Shown one piece after another: positions 51,436 to 60,340 of a stretch of DNA of 64,000 nt. Every line of letters starts with the position of its first letter. Within the stretch, counting starts at the first letter, position 1. The DNA is from Rhodovulum sp. (GTDB lineage Bacteria > Pseudomonadota > Alphaproteobacteria > Rhodobacterales > Rhodobacteraceae). Location of the stretch: positions 1-64,000 of the forward strand of contig JACKKC010000009.1 of assembly GCA_020637615.1 (NCBI GenBank), read 5' to 3'. The position numbers and the translations under genes are program-made. Under the pieces are notes generated by a model. The model was not told where the DNA came from and ran no database searches. It saw nothing but the letters and a program-made list of their open reading frames with translations.

Positions 51436-51908
51436 AGACCATCCAGGTAGCGACGACGATCAACGGCGACAGCGCCGAATTCGTCTGCGGCCACGACGAG
51501 ACCCTGCTCGACGCGCTGCGCAACCGCCTCGGGCTGACCGGCGCCAAGGAAGGCTGCGGGACCGGCGATTGCGGCGCCTGCAGCGTGAGGCTCGACGACC
51601 GGCTGGTCTGTTCCTGCCTGGTGCTCGCGGCGGAGGCCGAAGGCGCGCGGATCGACACCATCGAGGGACTGGCGCAGGGCGAGACGCTGCACCCGCTGCA
51701 GCAGAGCTTCATCGACCTCGCCGCCCTGCAATGCGGGATCTGCACCCCGGGCATCCTGGTGGCCGCCAAGGCGCTGCTCGACCGCAACCCCGAGCCGACC
51801 GACACCGAGATCCGCTACTGGCTGGCGGGGAACCTCTGCCGCTGCACCGGCTACGACAAGATCGTGCGGGCGGTCCAGGATGCCGCCGCCAAGATGAGGA
51901 GCGCGTAA
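51432..51908 (+). CDS. Molybdenum hydroxylase [2Fe-2S] (small) subunit
   Basis: This 158-residue protein holds two [2Fe-2S] clusters. The N-terminal plant-ferredoxin-type cluster uses the Cys in GCGTGDCGACSV plus the later CSCLVL. The C-terminal four-helix cluster uses CGICTPG and CRCTGYDKIV. It links the molybdenum cofactor of the large subunit to FAD. It starts inside the stop of the medium subunit gene and lies one base before the large subunit start codon. Confidence 0.95.
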   Translation: MKTIQVATTINGDSAEFVCGHDETLLDALRNRLGLTGAKEGCGTGDCGACSVRLDDRLVCSCLVLAAEAEGARIDTIEGLAQGETLHPLQQSFIDLAALQCGICTPGILVAAKALLDRNPEPTDTEIRYWLAGNLCRCTGYDKIVRAVQDAAAKMRSA

Positions 51909-51909
51909 C

Positions 51910-54183
51910 ATGGCACTCGATTCCTCGAGCAAGCGGGTCTTCAAGGTCGTCGGCACCCGCCCGCCGCGCCCCGACGGCGTCGACAAGGTCACCGGCCGCG
52001 CGCTCTACGGCGCCGATGTCTCGGCGCCGGGCATGCTGGTCGGGCGCATCCTGCGAAGCCCCCATGCCCATGCCCGCATCCGCGCCATCGACACCACCGC
52101 GGCCGAGGCGCTGCCCGGCGTGAAGGCGGTGGTCACCGCGCGCGACTTCGCCCGGCTGGAGGGCGACAAGATCATCGACATGGGCGAGGACCGGACCTCG
52201 CTGCGCGACGTCCGGGACAATTGCCTCGCGCGCGACAAGGCGCTCTATGACGGGCATGCCGTCGCGGCGGTCGCCGCCCTGACCCCGGAGATCGCCCGGG
52301 CGGCGCTGAAGCTGATCGCGGTCGATTACGAGATCCTGCCGCATGTGATCGACGTCGACGCGGCGATGCGTCCCGACGCCCCCGTGGTGCTCGCCGGGCG
52401 CGCGCATGAGAACGTGCCCGGGGGCATGTCGCCGAACGTCACCAATCATTCCGAATTCGGGCATGGCGACCTCGAGGCGGGCTTCGCGCAGGCCGACCGG
52501 ATCGTGGAGCGCAGCTTCACCACCGCCGCGACCCATCAGGGCTATATCGAGCCCCATGCCTGCCTCGCTTCGGTGACGGGCGACGGGCGGGCGGATCTCT
52601 GGTGCTGCACCCAAGGGCAGTACAACGTGCGCGACATCTGCGCCGACCTGATGGGGATGCAGGCCAGCCAGCTGCGCGTGACCGCCTCCGAGATCGGCGG
52701 CGGCTTCGGCGGCAAGACCGTCGTCTTCATCGAGCCGGTGGCGCTGCTGCTCGCGCGCAAGTCCGGCCGTCCGGTCAAGATCGTCATGAGCCGCGAGGAG
52801 GTCTTCCGCGCCACCGGGCCGACCGTCTCGGCCTCGATCGACGTGAGGATCGGCATGGCCCGCGACGGCCGCATCACCGCCGGCGAGGCGGTGCTGCGCT
52901 ATTCCGGCGGCGCCTTCCCCTGCGAGACCGTGGACATGGGCGCGCAGGCGGCCTTCGCCTGCTACGACCTGCGCGCCGTGCGGACGCTGGGCTGGAACGT
53001 GCTGACCAACCGTCCCAAGGAGGCGGCCTATCGCGCGCCCGGCGCGCCGCAGGCGATCTATGCGGTGGAGAGCGTCGTGGACGAGCTCTGCCAGGGGTTC
53101 GGTCTCGACCCGCTCGAGGTGCGGCTCAAGAACGCCGCGCGCAAGGGCACGAAGTCGTCCTACGGGCCGACCTTCGAGGCGATCGGGCTCGAGGCGACGC
53201 TGGAGGCCGCGAAGGCGCATCCGCATTATTCCGCGCCGCTCGGCCCCGGCCAGGGCCGCGGGCTCTCCGCCGGGTTCTGGTTCAATTTCGGCGGCAATAC
53301 CTCGGTGTCGCTGAGCGTCAACACCGACGGCACGGTGGGCATCACCGAAGGCAATCCCGACATCGGCGGATCGCGGGCCTCGATCAGCCTGATGGCGGCC
53401 GAGGAGCTGGGGATCCCCTACGAGCGCGTCCGCACGGCGATCGCCGACACCAGCTCGCTCGGCCACAACGACGTGACCGACGGCAGCCGGGTGACCTTCG
53501 CCGTCGGCCTCGCCACGATCAAGGCCGCCCGCGACGCGAAGCAGAAGATGTGCGCCCGCGCCGCCCGGATCTGGGGGATCGACGAGGAGGCGGTGCTCTG
53601 GGAGGACGGCGCGGCCAAGCCCTCGGGCCCCAATGCGGGAGATTTCCCGCCGATGACGCTGGCCGAGATCGCCGCGGTCTCCTTCAAGACCGGCGGGCCG
53701 ATCGCCGGGCACAACGAGGCCCATGCCGACGGCGCCGGGGTCAGCTTCGGCGTGCATATCTGCGACGTGGAGGTGGACCGCGAGACCGGCGCGACCAAGG
53801 TGCTGCGCTACACGGTGATCCAGGACGCCGGCAAGGCGGTGCATCCCGATTACGTCGAGGGCCAGATGCAGGGCGGCGCCGTCCAGGGCATCGGCTGGGC
53901 GCTGAACGAGGAATACATCTACGGCGAGGACGGGCGCCTGCAGAACGCGGGCTTCCTCGACTACCGCGTGCCCGTCGCCTCGGACCTGCCCAATATCGAC
54001 ACGGTGATCCTGGAGATCCCGAATCCGGGCCATCCCTACGGGGTCCGCGGCGTGGGGGAGACGCCGATCGTGCCGCCGCTGGCCGCACTCTCGAACGCGG
54101 TCTCGCGGGCGATCGGCCAGCGCATGACCCGCCTGCCGATGTCGCCGCCGCGCGTGCTCGAGGCGATCAACGCGGGCCGCTGA
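51910..54183 (+). CDS. Molybdenum hydroxylase molybdopterin-binding (large) subunit
   Basis: This 757-residue catalytic subunit of the xanthine-oxidase family has an N-terminal a/b-hammerhead (DKVTGRALYGADV) followed by the Mo-binding domains. Cofactor motifs include EIGGGFGGKT and AAYRAPGAPQAIYAVESVVD. The active-site Glu is in GVRGVGETPIVPPL. The AYRAPGAP loop lacks the Cys of CO dehydrogenase (AYRCSFR), so it is not CoxL form I. The hydroxylated substrate, perhaps an aldehyde or N-heterocycle, is unknown. The operon encodes all three subunits. Confidence 0.93.
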   Translation: MALDSSSKRVFKVVGTRPPRPDGVDKVTGRALYGADVSAPGMLVGRILRSPHAHARIRAIDTTAAEALPGVKAVVTARDFARLEGDKIIDMGEDRTSLRDVRDNCLARDKALYDGHAVAAVAALTPEIARAALKLIAVDYEILPHVIDVDAAMRPDAPVVLAGRAHENVPGGMSPNVTNHSEFGHGDLEAGFAQADRIVERSFTTAATHQGYIEPHACLASVTGDGRADLWCCTQGQYNVRDICADLMGMQASQLRVTASEIGGGFGGKTVVFIEPVALLLARKSGRPVKIVMSREEVFRATGPTVSASIDVRIGMARDGRITAGEAVLRYSGGAFPCETVDMGAQAAFACYDLRAVRTLGWNVLTNRPKEAAYRAPGAPQAIYAVESVVDELCQGFGLDPLEVRLKNAARKGTKSSYGPTFEAIGLEATLEAAKAHPHYSAPLGPGQGRGLSAGFWFNFGGNTSVSLSVNTDGTVGITEGNPDIGGSRASISLMAAEELGIPYERVRTAIADTSSLGHNDVTDGSRVTFAVGLATIKAARDAKQKMCARAARIWGIDEEAVLWEDGAAKPSGPNAGDFPPMTLAEIAAVSFKTGGPIAGHNEAHADGAGVSFGVHICDVEVDRETGATKVLRYTVIQDAGKAVHPDYVEGQMQGGAVQGIGWALNEEYIYGEDGRLQNAGFLDYRVPVASDLPNIDTVILEIPNPGHPYGVRGVGETPIVPPLAALSNAVSRAIGQRMTRLPMSPPRVLEAINAGR

Positions 54184-54185
54184 CC

Positions 54186-54431
54186 ATGGTCGCGGTGACG
54201 CTCTGGGGATCCCTACGCCGGTTCACCGGCGGGGAGGGCCAGGTGGAGGTCGAGGCGCGCAACTTCAAGGAGCTGCTCGACAGGCTCGCCGAGACCTATC
54301 CGGGCCTGAAGCCCCAGATCGACCGCGGGGTCAGCCTCGCGCTCGACGGCCGCATCTACCGCGAGGCCTGGTTCACCGAGATCGGGCCGGACAGCGAAGT
54401 GGTGCTGATGCCCTATATGACCGGGGGATAG
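54186..54431 (+). CDS. MoaD/ThiS-like sulfur-carrier protein of the molybdenum hydroxylase operon
   Basis: This 81-residue beta-grasp protein starts VAVTLWGSLRRFTGG and ends VLMPYMTGG. The C-terminal Gly-Gly and the length fit MoaD/ThiS-type sulfur carriers. It begins two bases after the large-subunit stop, so it is co-transcribed with the enzyme. A second moaD with its partner moaE lies at 40217. This copy has no moaE, so it may supply sulfur for the Mo ligand or molybdopterin specifically for this enzyme. That role is inferred. Confidence 0.8.
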   Translation: MVAVTLWGSLRRFTGGEGQVEVEARNFKELLDRLAETYPGLKPQIDRGVSLALDGRIYREAWFTEIGPDSEVVLMPYMTGG

Positions 54432-54485
54432 GGCGACTCCGCCGGAACCGCTCCCTGCAAGCCGGCCGGGCGTGGCGTCCCGCAG

Positions 54486-54537
54486 CGGGACATTGTGTAA
54501 GCAATTGCCATTGCATTGTTTTTCAAGATTCGGTTCA
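54486..54537 (-). repeat. AT-rich repeat family E, copy 2
   Basis: The minus strand reads GAACCGAATCTTGAAAAACA, then ATGGCAATTGCTTACACAAT and GTCCCG. It aligns with 2054-2102, the strongest shared part being TTACACAATGTCCCG. This copy continues smoothly beyond that point, whereas copy 1 is interrupted there by IS5-type sequence. It lies in the same 415-base convergent gap as family A copy 3, which it precedes by about 50 bases. Nothing else in the gap was recognised. Confidence 0.5.
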
Positions 54538-54587
54538 GTCGCCTTCCGGTCCCTTCAACCGGATCCCGCAAAATGCCGACGACCCTC

Positions 54588-54830
54588 GCCGTCGATTCCC
54601 ATCCCGCGCAGGCCAAACGCCCCCAGCCCGATCGACCCGTGGCGATCGGGCCGCGCCGGCCCTGCCTGGGGCCGACGCGCCCCGATCCTCAACCGATGGT
54701 GAAGCTGCACCCCTCCTCGCCCTGCGGCGCGCGCCACCGGGCGACCGGACCGGGCGAGGCGCCACCGGCGCCTCGCCTTTTCCGTCCGGGGGCATGCTCC
54801 GCGGGCCGCGCGGGGCGCGGCCTTCTCCAG
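54588..54830 (-). repeat. Dispersed repeat family A, copy 3 (243 bases)
   Basis: This copy aligns end to end with 31751-31993. The palindrome CCCGATCG-ACCCGTGG-CGATCGGG (54628-54651) is perfect here. It lies between the convergent MoaD-like and multihaem cytochrome genes, 16 bases beyond the stop of the latter, so it may act as a terminator for the minus-strand gene. Minus-strand frames inside the two copies differ at several amino acids, which argues against protein coding. Confidence 0.8.
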
Positions 54831-54846
54831 GTCCAGAGGCCCGCGG

Positions 54847-56778
54847 CTAACGCAGCGACAACAGCGCCGGATTGCCCGGATTGGCGGCCAGCGCCGCGGC
54901 GAGGGCGTTGCGGGCCTCGGCCTCCCTGCCGGTGGCGGCGAGGATGCGCACGATCATCGACCAGCCGTCGACCAGCTGCGGATCGAGCGACACCGCCTCG
55001 CCGAAGGCGGCGACGGCCGCATTCCAGTCGCGCAGGGTCAGCGCCGCGCCGCCGATCTGCAGATGCGTCTCGGGGAAATCCCTGCGGGAGGCGAGCGCGG
55101 CCCGCCATTCCGCGCGCGCCCGGCGCAGCGCGGCGCCATCCGCGGCATCCGCCGGCTCGGCCGCGTCGATCGTGACCTTGGCGGCGGCGACCCGGACCGA
55201 GCGCAGCGGATCGCGCAGGACGGGCAGGAGGCGGGCCATCCGGTCCTGCGGCTCCGCCCCGCGCTGCAGGGCGGTCGCCGCGGCGCGCACCAGGGGATCG
55301 GGATCGCCGAGCAGCGCCGCGCCGCCGCGGGCGATGTCGGCATCCGCGCCCAGCGAGAGCATCTCGATTGCCGTCGCCCGCACGATCCCGGCCGCCTCCG
55401 CATCCTGGGCCAGCGCCAGCAGGTCGTCGCGCTGGGCCTCCGGCGACCAACGCGCCGCGGCGAAGACGGTCGAGAAATGCGGCCCGCGCCGCGTGCTCTC
55501 GGGAAAGCGCGCCGCGATCTCCGCTGCCGCCCAGGTCGCGTCGCGCTCGGAATGGCAATCGGTGCAGGCGTCCGGCGCGCCGGTCTCGGCCGCGAGATCC
55601 GGGCGCGGGATGCGGAAACTGTGGTCGCGGCGGTCGTCGACGCCCATATAGGTGCGCTCGATCATGTGGCAGTTCCGGCATTGCGCCCCCGCTGAGCCCG
55701 GTTGGTGGAAATGGTGCTCGGGCGTGTCGTAATCGGCCTTGCGAAGCGTGGGGAAGCGCGGGTTCGCCGCCGGGGAATGGCATTGCGTGCAGACCGCGTT
55801 GCCCTCGGCCTTGAGTTCGGTGCTGTGCGGGTCGTGACAATCGCTGCAGCGCACGCCGCGGGCATACATCCTCGATTGCAGGAAGGAGCCCAGCACATAG
55901 ACCTCGTCCTCGATCGAGCCGTCGGCGTGGTAGAGGCCTTCGCGCAGCAGCGAGAGCGTATAGGCGTCGTGATAGGGCGTTCCCGGCACCGGATTGCCGT
56001 CGAAGAATGGCTCCCGCCGGGAATGGCAACCGCCGCATTGCTCGATCTGGGTCTCGGCGGAGGCCGCGAGATCCACGGTGAAGCCTTCCGGCGTCAGGCC
56101 CGGCCATCCAGCGGGGTCGTAGGCGGCCGGGTCCTTCGCCCAATCGAGATGCGCGCTCGACGGCCCGTGGCAGGCCTCGCATCCCACCCCGATCTCCGCT
56201 TCCTCGGGCGAATACCGGCGCGTCGCGGGATCGTAGTGGCGCTTGAACCCCGTCGCATGGCATTCGGCGCAGCGCGCCTCCCAGCTCTTGTAGGGTCCGG
56301 TCCAGTGCATGCCGTCGCCGGGCTGGAGCTGCTGGTCGGGATAGAGCGGATACCAGCGGCCCTGCTCCACGTCCCAGGCGATGTCGAAAGCCTGCGTCCG
56401 GCCGGGGCCGGCTTCGAGCAGATATTGCTGCAGCGGCCGGATCCCCGCGACGCCGACGACCGGAAAGACCCGGGTCGCGCCCTCCGCATCCTCGGTCTCG
56501 ATGGCGAATCCGTCGTCCTGCCGGAAGAAGCGGGCGCTGATCCCGCCATGCTCGAAGGATGCGTCGTCGAAATCGCCCAGCACGCTCGCCTCGGTCGGGC
56601 GCGTCCAGGCGAGCGCGTGGTCGGAGCCGGCCCAGAGGCCGGCGATTCGCCCGTGGCATTCGGTGCAGCTGTCCGAGCCGACGTATCGCTGGCGCGGCGC
56701 CTCGTTGGCCAGGAGCGCGGGGGCGAAAAGGCAGAGCGCCGCCACCAGCACCGGCCCCGCTGCAAGCCATCTCCGCAT
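54847..56778 (-). CDS. Octahaem c-type cytochrome with HEAT/TPR-like C-terminus
   Basis: This 643-residue periplasmic protein has a signal peptide (LAAGPVLVAALCLFAPALLA). It carries eight CxxCH haem motifs: CTECH, CAECH, CEACH, CGGCH, CSDCH, CTQCH, CRNCH and CTDCH (spread over about residues 35-400). The C-terminal 230 residues lack Cys. They contain HEAT-like (DPDPLVRAAATALQRGAEP) and TPR-like (HLQIGGAALTLRDWNAAVAA) repeats, suggesting protein docking. It resembles cytochrome c554-type electron carriers, but the partner is unknown. An upstream in-frame ATG at 56868 would disrupt the signal peptide position, so 56778 is preferred. Confidence 0.88.
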   Translation of the reverse strand: MRRWLAAGPVLVAALCLFAPALLANEAPRQRYVGSDSCTECHGRIAGLWAGSDHALAWTRPTEASVLGDFDDASFEHGGISARFFRQDDGFAIETEDAEGATRVFPVVGVAGIRPLQQYLLEAGPGRTQAFDIAWDVEQGRWYPLYPDQQLQPGDGMHWTGPYKSWEARCAECHATGFKRHYDPATRRYSPEEAEIGVGCEACHGPSSAHLDWAKDPAAYDPAGWPGLTPEGFTVDLAASAETQIEQCGGCHSRREPFFDGNPVPGTPYHDAYTLSLLREGLYHADGSIEDEVYVLGSFLQSRMYARGVRCSDCHDPHSTELKAEGNAVCTQCHSPAANPRFPTLRKADYDTPEHHFHQPGSAGAQCRNCHMIERTYMGVDDRRDHSFRIPRPDLAAETGAPDACTDCHSERDATWAAAEIAARFPESTRRGPHFSTVFAAARWSPEAQRDDLLALAQDAEAAGIVRATAIEMLSLGADADIARGGAALLGDPDPLVRAAATALQRGAEPQDRMARLLPVLRDPLRSVRVAAAKVTIDAAEPADAADGAALRRARAEWRAALASRRDFPETHLQIGGAALTLRDWNAAVAAFGEAVSLDPQLVDGWSMIVRILAATGREAEARNALAAALAANPGNPALLSLR

Positions 56779-56929
56779 CCGTCGCTTCTCCGCCCGTGCC
56801 GCCAACGCCGCGCGGCATCGCAGGCTATCGCCGCGGCGCATCCGCTGTCCATGGCGCGGCGGCGACATGTGAACGGGGTCAGGTCCTTAAGGGAGCCGCT
56901 GCGACGGCAGTGGCTCCCCTGCGGTCGCC

Positions 56930-58648
56930 TTATTCGGCCGCGGCGTGGACGCCGAACTTGCGGATCTCGCCCGACCGCAGCCGGTCGAAGTAGGAATTGA
57001 CCTCGCGCCGCACGATCGGCAGCAGGCAGTAGAGCGCGATGATGTTCACGACCGCCATGGCGAAGATCATCGCGTCGGAGAAGTCGATCACCGCGCCGAG
57101 CTGCGCGGCTGCGCCGACGACGACGAAGAAGCAGAAGATCAGCTTGAAGATCAGCTCCTTGGTCTTGCCCTCGCCGAAGAGATAGGTCCAGGCCTTCAGC
57201 CCGTAGTAGGACCAGGAGATCATCGTGGAGAAGGCGAAGAGCAGCACCGCGATGGCGAGGACGTAGGGAAACCAGCTGAGGCCCGTGGCGAAGGCCGCCG
57301 AGGTGAGCTGGACGCCCTGGACGTCGCCCGCGGTGGCGATCATGCCGGCGTCGTTGAGGATGAAGAGCCCGGTCTCCGGGTCGATCTGTTGCACGCCCGA
57401 GATGGTGATCACCAGCGCGGTCATGGTGCAGATCACCACCGTGTCGATGAAGGGCTCGAGCAGCGAGACGACGCCCTCGGTCACAGGCTCCTTGGTGCGG
57501 ACGGCCGAATGCGCGATGGCGGCGGAGCCGACGCCTGCCTCGTTGGAAAAGGCGGCGCGCTTGAAGCCCTGGATCAGCGCCCCGACCAGCCCGCCCGCGA
57601 CCCCTAGCCCGGTGAAGGCGCCGGCGAAGATCTGGCCGAAGGCCCAGCCGATCTGGTGGTAGTTGATCGCGATGATCAGGAGCGCCGTCCCGACATAGAG
57701 CACGCCCATGAAGGGCACGATCTTCTCGGTGACATTGGCGATCGACTTGATGCCGCCCACGATCACCAGGAAGACGATGGTCGCGAGCAGCAGCCCGGTG
57801 ATCCAGCCGTTGCCGTTGAGGAAGCTCGATTCGCCGCCGGTGATGTTGACCAGCTGCGCATGGGCCTGGTTGGCCTGGAACATGTTGCCGCCGCCGAAGG
57901 AGCCGCCGATGCAGAAGATCGAGAAGACGACCGCCATGATCCCGCCGCCGCCGAAGCCGCGGTCGCGGAAGCCCTTGACCATGTAGTACATCGGGCCGCC
58001 CGAGACGGTGCCGTCCTCGTATTCGTTGCGGTACTTCACGCCGAGCGTGCATTCGGTGAACTTCGAGGCCATGCCCATCAGGCCGGCGATGATCATCCAG
58101 AAGGTCGCCCCCGGGCCGCCGATCCCGACCGCCACCGCGACGCCCGCGATGTTGCCCAGGCCCACCGTGCCCGAAAGTGCCGTGGCGAGCGCCTGGAAAT
58201 GGCTGACCTCGCCCGCATCGTTGGGGTCGGAATAGTCGCCCCTGACCAGGCTGATGGCGTGGCCGAAGGCGCGGAACTGGATGAAGCGGAAATAGACGGT
58301 GAAGATCGTGGCACCCGTCACCAGCCAGAGCACGATCCAGGGGAAGCTGGTGAAGGGGAGCGGCGCGAAGATCAGCGCGACGAACCAGCCCGTGGAGGAG
58401 GCGAAGACCTGGTCGACCTTCTGGTCGATGGTCAGCTCGGCCGGGGCGGTCTCCACCGCCGGCTCGTCGACCACGGCGCCCTGCTGGGTTTCCTCCATCA
58501 CCGCATCCGGCGCGGCGCCCTCCTGCTCGGAGGCGACGGGATCGGTGGCCTCCTGCGCGGCGAGCGGCGACGCCGCCAGCATGAGCACCAGGCCAAGCAC
58601 CGCCAGCAGCACGGCCGGGATGCGCGAGAATCTCTGGAATTCGGTCAT
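56930..58648 (-). CDS. AGCS family amino acid (alanine/glycine):cation symporter with N-terminal extension
   Basis: This 572-residue protein has the AGCS core from about residue 85 (FQALATALSGTVGLGNIAGV, EGVVSLLEPFIDTVVICTMT, AFSTMISWSYYGLKAWTYLF). It imports small neutral amino acids with Na+ or H+. The N-terminus is unusual. It has a signal-like hydrophobic segment (VLLAVLGLVLMLAASPLAAQ), then about 50 acidic residues before the first core helix. Most AGCS proteins are about 450-500 residues without this. Its start overlaps the UspA stop as ATGA. Confidence 0.93.
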   Translation of the reverse strand: MTEFQRFSRIPAVLLAVLGLVLMLAASPLAAQEATDPVASEQEGAAPDAVMEETQQGAVVDEPAVETAPAELTIDQKVDQVFASSTGWFVALIFAPLPFTSFPWIVLWLVTGATIFTVYFRFIQFRAFGHAISLVRGDYSDPNDAGEVSHFQALATALSGTVGLGNIAGVAVAVGIGGPGATFWMIIAGLMGMASKFTECTLGVKYRNEYEDGTVSGGPMYYMVKGFRDRGFGGGGIMAVVFSIFCIGGSFGGGNMFQANQAHAQLVNITGGESSFLNGNGWITGLLLATIVFLVIVGGIKSIANVTEKIVPFMGVLYVGTALLIIAINYHQIGWAFGQIFAGAFTGLGVAGGLVGALIQGFKRAAFSNEAGVGSAAIAHSAVRTKEPVTEGVVSLLEPFIDTVVICTMTALVITISGVQQIDPETGLFILNDAGMIATAGDVQGVQLTSAAFATGLSWFPYVLAIAVLLFAFSTMISWSYYGLKAWTYLFGEGKTKELIFKLIFCFFVVVGAAAQLGAVIDFSDAMIFAMAVVNIIALYCLLPIVRREVNSYFDRLRSGEIRKFGVHAAAE

Positions 58649-59103
58649 TGAACTGCCCCCGTTTCCGGAATGATCGTCACCGGCACGCTCGCCGAGGCGA
58701 TCAGTCTTCCCGACACGCCACCGAAAAGCCGCTCGCGCATGCCGCGATGACCCGTGCGCCCGACGACGATCTGCGCCGCGCCCCTGGAGACAGCGAGCTC
58801 CTCCAGGATGGCCACGGGATCACCGTGCCGCACGACCGTCTCCACCTTGAAACCCTCGGCCTCGGTGGCCTTTCGCGCCGGTTCGAGTACATGGGCATGC
58901 GCCTGGTCGAGCTCCTGCTCGCGGCGCATGTGCCGCTCGGCGAGCTCCTGCGGCGTGTGGAACTCGTAGGGCGACCATTCGATCACATAGACGAGGATGA
59001 GCTCACAATCGCCGATCAATCTGGCGAGCATCTTGCCATGTGCCAGGGCCCTCTCCCCCGGCGCAGAACCGTCCAGCCCGACCAGAATGCGGGTCATCTG
59101 CAT
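58645..59103 (-). CDS. Universal stress protein (UspA family)
   Basis: This 152-residue Usp-fold protein has the ATP-binding loop GRTGHRGMRERLFGGVSGRL (G-x2-G-x9-G-S/T) and the N-terminal ILVGLDGSAPGERAL. It is coupled to the downstream AGCS gene by an ATGA overlap, so the two are co-expressed. Usp proteins next to transporters often modulate them, which is only a suggestion here. The first ATG at 59103 or the ATG two codons later could start it. Confidence 0.9.
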   Translation of the reverse strand: MQMTRILVGLDGSAPGERALAHGKMLARLIGDCELILVYVIEWSPYEFHTPQELAERHMRREQELDQAHAHVLEPARKATEAEGFKVETVVRHGDPVAILEELAVSRGAAQIVVGRTGHRGMRERLFGGVSGRLIASASVPVTIIPETGAVQ

Positions 59104-59686
59104 CTCCCCCGTTGCTCAGGCCACAAACTGGCAGAACAATCGCGGCAGAATCAAACACATTCAGAATATTGACGAGGTACCGGCGTCAGCGCGACCCGGT
59201 ATTCGCTGCGGCCTGGGGGGCGGGCGAAAGCCCTGAAATGGGGCGCTAGCGGCTCCCGGGGTGCGCCGCACGGGCCGGCGGAGGCGGGGAGACGCGCACC
59301 GGAACAGGCCGCGCGGACGCGGCCCGTACACCTGGCGCCATAGCCATAAGCAGCGATACGAGACCCGCCAGAACACACTCAAGATACTGGGCTGCCATCC
59401 CGTTCTCCATCGACCTGCGCGACGCGAAGGCGAGACTGCGCCGCAAAACTTAAGGGGGCGTTACCGGTCCCTAGGGATATCGCCCCGGGCTTCGCCGGCC
59501 GAAGGCAAAGGGCCGGGAGACCGGACCCGCCGGCCATCTATCCCGCGGAGAAATCCGGCTGATTCCGGGCCCCTGCGGCCCTTCCGCCCGATGCCGGGGC
59601 GATCCGCGCGGCGGCCTCCGGTCCCGCCCGGCCTTGACACCGGCGGCCGCAGCGACGAGCGAATGCGCGATGATCGGGGCTTTTCC
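59104..59686. other. 583-base region without a confident gene
   Basis: Between uspA and the pseudouridine synthase there is a less GC-rich patch (59111-59190), which should hold the uspA promoter. A palindrome TCCCTAGGGA (59468-59477) lies near the middle, and one weak small ORF candidate is listed separately. Several other open frames overlap here, but none has both a ribosome site and a protein-like composition. No RNA gene was recognised. Confidence 0.45.
59246..59410 (-). CDS. Possible small membrane or secreted peptide (54 residues)
   Basis: This frame starts MENGMAAQYLECVLAGLVSL and continues LMAMAPGVRAASARP, which would be a signal-like or membrane helix, with a Pro/Ala-rich tail. The second half has G/C third positions like a real gene. 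The ribosome site is poor (GCGCAGG), and other frames overlap it. Kept as a weak candidate. Confidence 0.25.
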   Translation of the reverse strand: MENGMAAQYLECVLAGLVSLLMAMAPGVRAASARPVPVRVSPPPPARAAHPGSR

Positions 59687-60340
59687 ATGCGCGCGCTGAC
59701 TGCGGAGACCGTCGGGACGGGCCTCCGGGTCCGCCATGCCGATGCGATGCTCGTCGTGCTCGACAAGCCCTCGGGCCTGCTCAGCGTTCCGGCGAAGCCG
59801 CCGGGGCCGCAGGATTGCCTGGAGGCGCGGGTCCGTGCCGCCTTCCCCGGCGCCCTGCTCGTGCACCGACTCGACCGCGACACCTCGGGGGTGATGGTCT
59901 TCGCGCGCAATGCGCTCGCCCAGCGCCATCTCAACTGGCAATTCGAGCGGCGGCAGGTGCGCAAGGGCTATGTGGCGCGGGTCTTGGGCCATCCGGCGGC
60001 CGATTCGGGGCGCATCGACCTGCCGCTGATCTGCGACTGGCCGAACCGGCCGCGGCAGATGGTCTGCCACCTGCGCGGCAAGCCCGCGATCACCGACTGG
60101 CGGGTGCTCGCCCGCGAGGCCGGCGCGACGCGGCTGCAACTTTCGCCGCTGACGGGGCGCAGCCACCAGCTGCGGGTGCATCTGCTGGCACTCGGCCATC
60201 CAATCCTCGGCGATCCCTTCTACGGGCAGCCCGAGGCGCAGGCGGCGGCGGACAGGCTCCAGCTCCATGCCGAGAGCCTCGCCTTCCGCCATCCCGACGG
60301 CGGCGCCTGGGTCGAATTCGACGTGCCGGTGCCCTTCTAG
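59687..60340 (+). CDS. RluA family pseudouridine synthase
   Basis: This 217-residue enzyme isomerises uridine to pseudouridine in rRNA or tRNA. The catalytic Asp is in HRLDRDTSGVMVFA. The other family blocks are LDKPSGLLSVPAK, KGYVARVLG and LTGRSHQLRVHLLALGHPIL. There is no S4 RNA-binding domain, so it resembles RluA rather than RluC or RluD. A start at ATG 59663 would add eight residues and is possible. Its TAG stop overlaps the stop of the convergent ROK kinase gene. Confidence 0.93.
   Translation: MRALTAETVGTGLRVRHADAMLVVLDKPSGLLSVPAKPPGPQDCLEARVRAAFPGALLVHRLDRDTSGVMVFARNALAQRHLNWQFERRQVRKGYVARVLGHPAADSGRIDLPLICDWPNRPRQMVCHLRGKPAITDWRVLAREAGATRLQLSPLTGRSHQLRVHLLALGHPILGDPFYGQPEAQAAADRLQLHAESLAFRHPDGGAWVEFDVPVPF

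Noticed and set aside
51910..54183. Carbon monoxide dehydrogenase large subunit
   Set aside because: The active-site loop reads AYRAPGAP and lacks the Cys of AYRCSFR, so only the wider xanthine-oxidase family is supported.
54535..54795. Small proteins encoded on the minus strand of repeat family A
   Set aside because: The two full copies give similar frames, but differences are not concentrated at third positions, as expected for a non-coding repeat.
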